From NCBI GenBank assembly GCA_934617065.1, contig CAKTTY010000003.1:1-64000 (forward strand): 64,000 nucleotides of DNA, in the 5' to 3' direction. The notes under the pieces were generated by a model, which worked only from the letters and a program-made list of their open reading frames with translations, had not been told where the DNA came from and did not search any database. Positions 15,027 through 22,054 of this stretch are shown here, one piece after another; position 1 is the stretch's first letter; every line of letters starts with the position of its first letter. The translations under genes were made by a program, and so were the position numbers. This DNA comes from an uncultured Eggerthellaceae bacterium (GTDB taxonomy: Bacteria > Actinomycetota > Coriobacteriia > Coriobacteriales > Eggerthellaceae).

Positions 15027-17267
15027 GTGAGCAAAATCCGCATGGCGCTGACCTTTGTTGCAGCATTGACACTCTACGCATTGGTAATGCCGATATCGGC
15101 ATTCGCGGCAACGCCAACCACTATCGAAGTAGGCAACAGTAGCGAACTCGATAATGCGGTAGCTACCGTAAACGATGCATCCAGTGGCGAATACATTATT
15201 GAGCTCACCGACAACATTCAAACTGAAGGAGCCTCATTCTCCTCTTCGCAGCCCGTAAGCATTGTTGGCAACGGGCACACCATAACACTTGGTCAGTACA
15301 GCTCGATTTCCGTACAGTCGGGAGCGCAATTGAACTTGGGCGCGGCAGATGGTAGCGACACGCTGAAAATTAGCGGCGGAAACGAACAGAGCAACGATGT
15401 ACCTGGTCTGTTGTATATCCAAGGCACGTGCAATATGCACCCCGGCGTCACCATTACCGACCGTAAAGGCGATAACTATTTTGGCGGCGGCGTAACCGTG
15501 CAGGGTGGCACCTTCCATATGTACGGCGGCACTATCGAAAACTGCGGCATCACCGGCGGTTCCATCTGCTACGGCGGTGGCGTTGCGGTAATTTACGGCG
15601 GCTCGTTCGTAATGGACGCTGGCGAAATCAAGAATTGCTACGCCACTTCTTCCTTCAAAGCCTCGGATTACGGCATGGACTCCCGCATTATCACGTCTGC
15701 TGGCGGCGGCGTGTACGTTTCCGGCGGATCTTCGTTCGTTATGACGGGCGGAACCATTTCGAACAACAAGGCCAACGAAATGGGCGGCGGCGTTGCTGTT
15801 GTTGCGTCAATCGATGAAATCCAGAATGGCGGATGGGGCAACCTTCAAAGCTCCGCGCAAATCCTTGGCGGTACCATCAGCGGAAACGAAGCAAACGATG
15901 GCGCAGGCGTTCTTTCTTCCGCGTATTTCTACGCCGCAGCATACGGCCTGTGCGCCGACACACCGAACGTAGGCGCTACCGAAAAACCGGGCTTATTCCT
16001 TAAGAACACCACCATAACCAATAACACAGCTAACCAGGACGAAGGCTATGGAGCCGGCGTGCTTGCAGTGATGATGAAATCACCTGCCGCAGCTGAAATT
16101 CGTAATTGCACGATAACAAAGAGCAGCGCCGCATTAGGCGGCGGCGTTGCATCGTATGGCAACTTCACCAGCTTGACCATTGACGGATGCACTATTACGG
16201 GCAACAAGGCAGCAAATTACGGCGGAGGCTTTGCCGCAGAATCGAATTCCGGCGAAGGTGCAGGCACCACCATCACCAACACCAAACTGTGCAACAACAC
16301 CGCAGACAAGGCGGCTTCCGACGTCTACTTGGACGGCTCCATTGCAAAATTGTCGGCCGCAAAAGACATGAGCGAACAGTACCTTGGGAAGCCTGACGAT
16401 GCGACCAACCAGAAAATCGATGGTTGGTACCTAGACGACGAGACATCTCGCTACACCGCCCAGTCGAAAGACGAACGTAACGAGTACACCAACTATGGAA
16501 GCATCGAACCTAGAAACAAGGTCTGCCTAATTGCAGCAAACAACCCCACTCTTGCAAAAGTAACCTTCACGAATGAAGACGGTAGCTTGATTTACGGCGA
16601 AAAGCACTACGCCGTTGGGACCAAAGCCGACCAAATTGCCATTCCCACCCCCACCAAACCGTCTGACGACACCTACAACTATTATTTCGACTCATGGCAC
16701 ACCACAATCGGAGATGTCACGGGTGACGTTGTTTACAAGGCTCAATTCAAAAAGGTCTTCAAGAAGTTCAACGTCAAGCATGCGTTCAGCTGCGCTTCTT
16801 CGGGCAAACAGTTGCCGGACGAGGTTTTAGCGGTACTCCCAAAAGACACAAACAACTACGTGTATAACGATGCACTGAACGCTACTGCGCCCTCCCAAAC
16901 GACCGTAGAAGTTGCCAACGGAACCTGGATTTTTGTGGGCTACGACAGAGATTCAGCCATTGCCGATATGACTACGGCAGATTCAGAGGGCAATGTAACC
17001 TTCACCGGTTCCTGGAAATTCGTTGAGAAGAGTGACACTCCGTCCGCGCCAGACAATAGCAATCAGAGCGGAGCAAATGGCGACGATAAGTCGCAGGTTA
17101 ACTCTAACGACAAATCTGGAACTGAACAGGAAGCAGATTCGCCTTCCCCCAACACGGCAGACGGCACAAGTGCGGGTTTTTGCTACACGTTGCTTATAGC
17201 CGCCATAGTGGCACTGGGGAGTGCTGCGTATGCAAATAGCAGGATAAGACGTAGGCGAAACTATTAA
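15027..17267 (+). CDS. Beta-helix surface protein with Listeria-Bacteroides-type repeat
   Basis: 746 residues from GTG 15027 (GAAAGCGAG upstream). Signal peptide 1-27 ends PISAFA. Residues about 90-450 are Gly/Asn-rich, with repeated GGTI.N/GGGV patterns (YFGGGVTVQGGTFHMYGGTI, GGGVYVSGGSSFVMTGG), typical of a right-handed parallel beta-helix or polymorphic outer-membrane-protein-like fold. A KVTFTNEDGSL segment (about 510-570) resembles the Flg_new/InlB repeat. The C-terminus has SPNTAD, a membrane helix and RIRRRRN, an anchor signal without classic LPxTG. Probably a wall-anchored adhesin. Confidence 0.85.
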   Translation: MSKIRMALTFVAALTLYALVMPISAFAATPTTIEVGNSSELDNAVATVNDASSGEYIIELTDNIQTEGASFSSSQPVSIVGNGHTITLGQYSSISVQSGAQLNLGAADGSDTLKISGGNEQSNDVPGLLYIQGTCNMHPGVTITDRKGDNYFGGGVTVQGGTFHMYGGTIENCGITGGSICYGGGVAVIYGGSFVMDAGEIKNCYATSSFKASDYGMDSRIITSAGGGVYVSGGSSFVMTGGTISNNKANEMGGGVAVVASIDEIQNGGWGNLQSSAQILGGTISGNEANDGAGVLSSAYFYAAAYGLCADTPNVGATEKPGLFLKNTTITNNTANQDEGYGAGVLAVMMKSPAAAEIRNCTITKSSAALGGGVASYGNFTSLTIDGCTITGNKAANYGGGFAAESNSGEGAGTTITNTKLCNNTADKAASDVYLDGSIAKLSAAKDMSEQYLGKPDDATNQKIDGWYLDDETSRYTAQSKDERNEYTNYGSIEPRNKVCLIAANNPTLAKVTFTNEDGSLIYGEKHYAVGTKADQIAIPTPTKPSDDTYNYYFDSWHTTIGDVTGDVVYKAQFKKVFKKFNVKHAFSCASSGKQLPDEVLAVLPKDTNNYVYNDALNATAPSQTTVEVANGTWIFVGYDRDSAIADMTTADSEGNVTFTGSWKFVEKSDTPSAPDNSNQSGANGDDKSQVNSNDKSGTEQEADSPSPNTADGTSAGFCYTLLIAAIVALGSAAYANSRIRRRRNY

Positions 17268-17335
17268 TTCCGATCCATATCCGCAGAGTGGTAGAAGCTC
17301 CGAATCGATTTCAGAGCAAATACATTACCCAATCA

Positions 17336-17363
17336 GGGAAAAATGTTCCCAACTGGATATAAT
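17336..17363 (+). promoter_or_regulatory. Possible promoter/operator of the GMP synthase gene
   Basis: TATAAT at 17358-17363 has a poor -35. The inverted repeat GGGAA-AAATG-TTCCC (17336-17350) overlaps where the -35 would lie and could be a regulator site. Confidence 0.3.
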
Positions 17364-17429
17364 TAACAGATGTGAAATATGCGTCGTGTTATGTGCGGCG
17401 CATTCCAATCGAATTTAAAGGAGCTCTGC

Positions 17430-18410
17430 ATGGATCCCAATAAGCGCCCTGACGACATGGTTCGTATCACCACCCCCGAACTCGCCCAGGCATTCATCGA
17501 TGAGCAGATTGCTGCAATTCGCGAGCAGATTGGCAGCAAAAAGGTCCTGCTGGCCCTTTCCGGCGGTGTTGACAGCTCCGTTGTTGCCGCACTGCTGATC
17601 AAGGCTATTGGCAAGCAGCTTATCTGCGTACATGTAAACCATGGCCTTATGCGCAAAGGCGAGAGTGAGCAGGTTGTTGACGTATTCAAGAACCAGATGG
17701 ACGCAAACCTGGTGTACGTAGACGCAACCGACCGCTTCCTGAACAAGCTGGTTGACGTAGAAGAGCCCGAAACCAAGCGTAAGATCATCGGCGCTGAGTT
17801 CATTCGTGTATTCGAAGAGGAAGCTCGCAAGGTTGGCAACGAGGTGAGTTTCTTGGCTCAGGGCACCATCTACCCCGACATCCTTGAGTCGCAGGACGGC
17901 GTAAAGGCCCACCACAACGTAGGCGGCCTGCCCGATGACCTGCAGTTCGAGCTGTGCGAGCCCGTTAAGTTGCTGTACAAAGACGAAGTGCGCGTTGTTG
18001 GACGCGAACTGGGCCTGCCCGAAAACATGGTTGAGCGCCAGCCCTTCCCCGGCCCCGGCCTGGGCGTTCGCTGCCTTGGCGCCATTACCCGCGACCGCCT
18101 TGAAGCACTGCGCGATGCCGACGCTATCGTGCGCGAGGAAATCGACAAAGCAGGACTTACCATCTGGCAGTACTTCGCCGTAGTGCCCGACTTCCGTGCA
18201 ACCGGCGTTCGCGAGGGCAAGCGTGCATACGACTGGCCCTGCATCATCCGCTGCATTAACACCGTTGACGTAATGACAGCTGAGGTGCCAGAGCTTGACT
18301 GGGCGCTGCTGAAGCGCATCACCGCACGCGTTACCGCTGAAGTTCCCGGCATCTGCCGCGTCTGCTACGACCTGACGCCTAAGCCCGTCGGCACTGTGGA
18401 GTGGGAATAG
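17430..18410 (+). CDS. guaA: GMP synthase ATP-pyrophosphatase subunit (no glutaminase domain)
   Basis: 326 residues from ATG 17430 (AAAGGAG upstream); an earlier in-frame start at 17379 lacks a ribosome site. The protein is the C-terminal two thirds of bacterial GuaA: PP-loop LSGGVDSSVVAALL, the HVNHGLMRKGE segment, and the dimerisation domain with QPFPGPGLGVRCLG and the end RVCYDLTPKPVGTVEWE. It amidates XMP to GMP with ATP. The class I glutaminase domain is absent, so ammonia must come from a separate glutaminase subunit (as in the two-subunit archaeal GMP synthase) or be used directly. No such gene is in this window. Confidence 0.9.
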   Translation: MDPNKRPDDMVRITTPELAQAFIDEQIAAIREQIGSKKVLLALSGGVDSSVVAALLIKAIGKQLICVHVNHGLMRKGESEQVVDVFKNQMDANLVYVDATDRFLNKLVDVEEPETKRKIIGAEFIRVFEEEARKVGNEVSFLAQGTIYPDILESQDGVKAHHNVGGLPDDLQFELCEPVKLLYKDEVRVVGRELGLPENMVERQPFPGPGLGVRCLGAITRDRLEALRDADAIVREEIDKAGLTIWQYFAVVPDFRATGVREGKRAYDWPCIIRCINTVDVMTAEVPELDWALLKRITARVTAEVPGICRVCYDLTPKPVGTVEWE

Positions 18411-18431
18411 AACATACGTTCGTTTATATGT

Positions 18432-18437
18432 TATAAT
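18432..18437 (+). promoter_or_regulatory. -10-like box before GyrI-like gene
   Basis: TATAAT within TTATATGTTATAATGTCTG, just before a strong hairpin. No good -35 is seen. Confidence 0.3.
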
Positions 18438-18443
18438 GTCTGC

Positions 18444-18479
18444 CAACGGGCGCGGTTTCCTCCGAAGCCGCGCCCGTTG
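18444..18479. terminator. Strong GC hairpin after guaA
   Basis: CAACGGGCGCGG / CCGCGCCCGTTG stem around a loop. There is no T run on + (GCTATATTTG follows), so it is either an imperfect terminator of guaA or a leader structure of the 18532 gene. Confidence 0.6.
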
Positions 18480-18531
18480 CTATATTTGAATCGATATCGG
18501 CGGAAACCCAAGCTCAGGGAGGGCTGTTGCG

Positions 18532-19167
18532 ATGGCATACGATTTCAAGAAGGAGTTCAGAGAGCTCTACAGGCCGTCCGGCAAGCCGAGCGTCGTAACC
18601 GTTCCGCCTATGAGCTACGTCGCCGTGCGGGGCAAGGGCGACCCCAATGTCGAAGGCGGCGAGTACCAGAATGCGTTGCCACTGCTCTACGGCGTCGCCT
18701 ACACCATCAAGATGTCGAAGAGGGGTCCGCGGGAGATCGAGGGCTATTTCGACTTCGTTGTGCCTCCGCTCGAGGGCTTCTGGTGGCAAGGCCGTGCTGA
18801 TGGCGGGATCGATTATGCGCGGAAGGACGACTTCAACTTCATCTCATGCATCCGTCTCCCCGATTTCGTCACTCGCGAGGACTTCGACTGGGCCGTTTCG
18901 GAAGCTGCCGCCAAAAAGAAGCTGGACTTCTCAGCGGTCGAGCTGCTGAGGGTCGACGAGGGCCTTTGCGTTCAATGCATGCATACTGGGCCCTACGACG
19001 GCGAGCCGGCGACCACAGACGCCATGCGCGCATTCGCGGCGGAACAGGGCTATGCTCCCGACTTCTCCGAATCCCGCCTCCATCACGAGATTTACCTCTC
19101 CGACCCGCGCAAGTGCGCGCCGGAGAAGCTCAAGACCGTGATCCGCAATCCCATCAAGCCAATGTAG
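18532..19167 (+). CDS. GyrI-like small-molecule-binding domain protein
   Basis: 211 residues. The full-length frame MAYDFKKEFRELYRPSGKPS leads into MSYVAVRGKGDPNVEGGEYQ and IKMSKRGPREIEGYFDFVVP, highly characteristic of stand-alone GyrI-like (AraC effector-binding fold) proteins of about 205-210 residues. GFWWQG and HTGPYDGEPATTDAM line the presumed ligand pocket. Such proteins are thought to bind small, often cationic or hydrophobic compounds. AGGGAGGG precedes the ATG. Codons are GC-richer than in guaA upstream. Confidence 0.88.
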   Translation: MAYDFKKEFRELYRPSGKPSVVTVPPMSYVAVRGKGDPNVEGGEYQNALPLLYGVAYTIKMSKRGPREIEGYFDFVVPPLEGFWWQGRADGGIDYARKDDFNFISCIRLPDFVTREDFDWAVSEAAAKKKLDFSAVELLRVDEGLCVQCMHTGPYDGEPATTDAMRAFAAEQGYAPDFSESRLHHEIYLSDPRKCAPEKLKTVIRNPIKPM

Positions 19168-19387
19168 TGAAACGAACGATGCCGCGCGGTCCGGCTTTTG
19201 GGGTTTGGCAATCGCCGGTCCGCGTCGATCGAGCAAGCTGCCCAGTCTCTCGGCAGGAGCGTTATCCCTTTAGTCGGTGCGTCTCGAGATTAACTCTTGG
19301 GCCTCCTGTAGCGCGGAGTTTTGATACTCCCAAAAGTGAAATGAGATTTGAGTTTTAGGAGCAGCTCTTGAAAGGCGATAGACCGAA

Positions 19388-19457
19388 ACGCCCGCGATCG
19401 CCTCGAGGAGGCAATGCCCTTTCGTGGCACCGACCCCATCAAGGCGATCGCGGGCGT
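19388..19457. repeat. 16-bp perfect inverted repeat with 38-bp spacer
   Basis: ACGCCCGCGATCGCCT at 19388-19403 and its exact complement at 19442-19457. It lies just before the DUF4143 remnant and could be a hairpin, a regulator site or the scar of a small element. Confidence 0.7.
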
Positions 19458-19471
19458 GCGAAGGGCAAATG

Positions 19472-19805
19472 CCGCGGTGCCCGATTCTTCTCTACGCCAC
19501 GCGTTACGACCTGCACGGCAAGGCGCTTCTCAAGACGAACCCGAAGGAGTATGTCGTCGACACCGGCTTCGGGACCTGGATGGCCGACTATGGGATCACG
19601 GATACCGGCCGCCTGTTCGAGAACGCCGCGTATCTCCAGCTCCTCTACGAAGGGTGGAGCGTGCATGTGGGCAAGCTCTACGGCAAGGAAGTCGACTTCG
19701 TCGCGACGAGGGACGGGCGCGTGCTCTACGTGCAGGCGACTGACGAGATGTTCGCAAGCGAGACCAGGGAGCGCGAGATCGCCCCTCTGAAGTCTATGTG
19801 GGTGG
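19472..19805 (+). pseudogene. Remnant of an AAA ATPase with DUF4143 C-terminal domain
   Basis: The frame from 19424 contains only the C-terminal part of a DUF4143-type ATPase: KEYVVDTGFGTWMADYG, NAAYLQLLYEGWSVHVGKLY, KEVDFVATRDGRVLYVQATD and REREIAPLKSM. The Walker-containing ATPase half is absent upstream, and the normal C-terminal tail is replaced by unrelated sequence after KSM. Both ends are therefore broken. These ATPases are mobile, often patchy genes. The frame continues without stop into the DUF3800 gene, but the two are unrelated. Confidence 0.75.
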
Positions 19806-20032
19806 ACGCGCGGTTTTTGTCCCCGAGGGCGGAATGGGGCCGTTTCGGGACCCGTAAAATCCAAATCGAACTCAATGGGCTTTTCGGCGGTCTCCGCACG
19901 GCGTTCCCCAGATTGTTAATGGGGAGTAAAGAATCTCGCCATCTCAGGGAAAACGAGAGTAATCAGTGGTCGGCTCATGCGATCGTTCGAGCGGTTCTTG
20001 AAAAACCATCACAGGCGTGGTATATAGATTTT

Positions 20033-20084
20033 GGTGGCCGTTTCGGCTACCTCCAAGTGCCGGGGGCTTATCCCCCGGCTTTTA
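20033..20084 (+). ncRNA. Candidate structured RNA leader of a DUF3800 gene (two hairpins)
   Basis: Hairpin 1: GGTGGCCG, TTT, CGGCTACC (20033-20051, one G-U pair). Hairpin 2: GCCGGGGG, CTTAT, CCCCCGGC (20059-20079) followed by TTTTATT. Both sit 26-72 bases before the TTG start. DUF3800 genes are known to be preceded by several classes of conserved structured RNA (the DUF3800 RNA motifs described by comparative genomics), so position and strength fit. Hairpin 2 also looks like an intrinsic terminator, making an attenuator possible. Which class it belongs to cannot be decided by eye. Confidence 0.5.
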
Positions 20085-20104
20085 TTCTATCTAGGGGATT
20101 TTTA

Positions 20105-20781
20105 TTGGGACGAGACCTGAGCATATTCGTCGACGAGAGCGGAGATCGTGGCGGGAAAGCGCGCTACTATTTGCTCACGCTCGTGATTCACGACCAGGCC
20201 GATTCCATATCTGATAAAGTCGCGCGCTACGAGGAGTCCCTCCTCAGGTCCGATTTGCCGAACATACCGTTTCATTCCGAGCCGCCGCTGAACGGTCATG
20301 GACCTTACCGAGGGATGTCCCTTGAGCAGCGGAAGAAGATGCTCTACTCGTTCAACGTCCTCGTGCAGAGGCTCCCCATCAAGTACGCGACGTTCGCATA
20401 CCGAAGAAGCGAGTTCGACGACCTCGCGAAGCTCACCGCTCGCATGAAGCGGGACATCTCCGGGCTCCTGTTCGACCACCTCGACTTCTTTCAGGCGTTC
20501 GACGACGTGAAGGTCTATTACGACAACGGCCAGGACATCGTCAAGAGGGCTCTCGACCAGTCCTTCGGGTTCGCCCTCTCCAAGGGTGTCTTGGAGCGCC
20601 GCAAGACATCGATGACCGACTATCGGCTCGAACAGGCCGCGGACTACCTATGCACGATCGAGCTAGCGGCGATCAAATACGCCGCGAAGGAAGATGGGGG
20701 GGGACTTACAACAAGTTCTTCGGCGGAATCGGCCCCTTTAAGAGGAATTGGCTCAAGCAAGCAAGGCGAAAGGCTATTTAG
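20105..20781 (+). CDS. DUF3800 domain protein, frameshifted near its C-terminus
   Basis: The preferred start is TTG 20105, with AGGGG at 20093-20097. It begins LGRDLSIFVDESGDRGGKARYYLL, where DESGD is the DUF3800 hallmark. The second hallmark, EQAADYLCTIE, sits near the end. A run of eight G at 20696-20703 then throws the frame: the frame as sequenced continues to 21007 with an unrelated tail. One G fewer restores a natural end (GGTYNKFFGGIGPFKRNWL...RRKAI) at TAG 20779-20781. DUF3800 proteins are of unknown function, often near mobile elements and defence genes; a nuclease-like fold has been proposed. Here it follows a structured leader. Confidence 0.75.
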
Positions 20782-21332
20782 AGAACGGCCCTCGCAAGCG
20801 ATGTGCCGATGCGACCTCGGCCCCAGTCGCCGCATCAATCGCAAGCGAAGCGGCCGGAGGGCCGTAGTGAGCACGTCGCGATGGCTTGGAGGTGCGGCCG
20901 GACAGGCCATCGAGGCCATAGAATCCCGGAGACATACCAAGACGCACTGTGGGATTTCGTTAAATCATCCCACCTCGAATACGAGTGGGATGGAGATCGG
21001 CTGTTGATGAGCGGCGCGATAGATAGCGGTGTCGGTTTCAAATGGAACCGACACCGCTTCTGTATAAGGCTTGCTGCAAATGGCAATCAACGCCCGCGAT
21101 GCTTCTGCTTGCGCTTCAACCTCCGCTGCTCGAAGCGCTCCCCCGTCCCGTCCGCGCAGCGTTGGCTTCTAGACGGTGCAGGTCTGGCCCTCGCACGTGC
21201 CAAATCCTACGCCTAGCCACGACCCGTTCCCGATGACTAGTTTAGAAAATTCGCGCTCGTCGCTAAAAAATAGTTCACCTAGGTTTACTATTAGCCTAGA
21301 AAAGTAACAGGTGGCTAACAACAGGGGATAAC
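20782..21332. other. Intergenic region between DUF3800 and ABC exporter
   Basis: No gene is recognised. It contains the hairpin at 21025 and, at 21279-21299, CTAGG-N11-CCTAG, a possible operator whose AGGTTTA...TTAGCCT core resembles the one before the ZIP gene. The AT-rich end (21241-21332) is the likely ABC-operon promoter. Confidence 0.5.
21025..21060 (+). terminator. Terminator-like hairpin
   Basis: AGCGGTGTCGGTT, CAAAT-type loop, AACCGACACCGCT, then TCTG. A 13-bp stem with a poor T run; it likely ends the DUF3800 transcript. Confidence 0.65.
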
Positions 21333-22046
21333 ATGGCGACAAAGCATGTTTACGTCCAGGTCAACGGGCTTAAAAAACACTACGGCGACGGTGACGCGCG
21401 CCTTACGGTGCTCGATGGTATCGATACGTCCATCAACCGCGGCGAAATCTGCGTCATGCTGGGGCCTTCGGGCTCGGGCAAATCGACGTTTCTCAACCTC
21501 ATCGGCGGTCTAGAGGATGCCGACGGCGGTTCCATTATGGTAGATGGTTGCGATCTCACGGTGCTCAAGCCCGCCGATCTGGGCGAGTACCGACGCCGCG
21601 AGCTGGGTTTTGTCTTCCAGTTCTATAACCTGGTGCCCGACCTTACCATCAAGGAAAACATCGAGGTCACAGCACACCTGTCCAAAAAACCGCTTGACGT
21701 CGACGACCTGCTGCGCTCGCTGGGCCTCTACGAACACCGCAACAAGTTCCCGCGCCAGGTCTCGGGCGGCCAGCAGCAGCGCTGCGCCATCGGCCGTGCA
21801 CTCGTCAAAAATCCGGGCCTGCTGCTGTGCGACGAGCCCACTGGCGCGCTCGACTACAAGACATCCAAGGAAATCCTGCAACTCATGGAGGACGTCAACC
21901 GCACCTACGGCTGTACCATCATCATTGTCACCCACAACGCCGCCATCGCGCGCATGGCAAACCGCGTGCTGCGCCTGCGCGACGGCCGCATTGTCGAGGA
22001 CGAACTCAACGAGTCGCCCGTTGCGGCAGCCGAGCTCGATTGGTAG
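21333..22046 (+). CDS. ABC transporter ATP-binding protein (MacB/LolD type)
   Basis: 237 residues with all motor motifs: Walker [11 protein letters not shown]-loop [13 protein letters not shown], signature [15 protein letters not shown], Walker [13 protein letters not shown] and the H-loop IVTHN. The [11 protein letters not shown] segment is typical of ATPases paired with FtsX/MacB-type permeases. AGGGG lies before ATG. The stop is 8 bp from the permease start. It powers the 22055 permease, probably for export of a peptide, drug or lipid. Confidence 0.93.
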   Translation: MATKHVYVQVNGLKKHYGDGDARLTVLDGIDTSINRGEICVMLGPSGSGKSTFLNLIGGLEDADGGSIMVDGCDLTVLKPADLGEYRRRELGFVFQFYNLVPDLTIKENIEVTAHLSKKPLDVDDLLRSLGLYEHRNKFPRQVSGGQQQRCAIGRALVKNPGLLLCDEPTGALDYKTSKEILQLMEDVNRTYGCTIIIVTHNAAIARMANRVLRLRDGRIVEDELNESPVAAAELDW

Positions 22047-22054
22047 GCGGAGCC

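Noticed and set aside
17415..18446. 343-codon minus-strand frame opposite guaA
   Set aside because: Mirror of guaA, which has all GMP-synthase motifs; no ribosome site on the other strand.
19168..19380. tRNA or small RNA after the GyrI-like gene
   Set aside because: No cloverleaf or anticodon arm could be traced.
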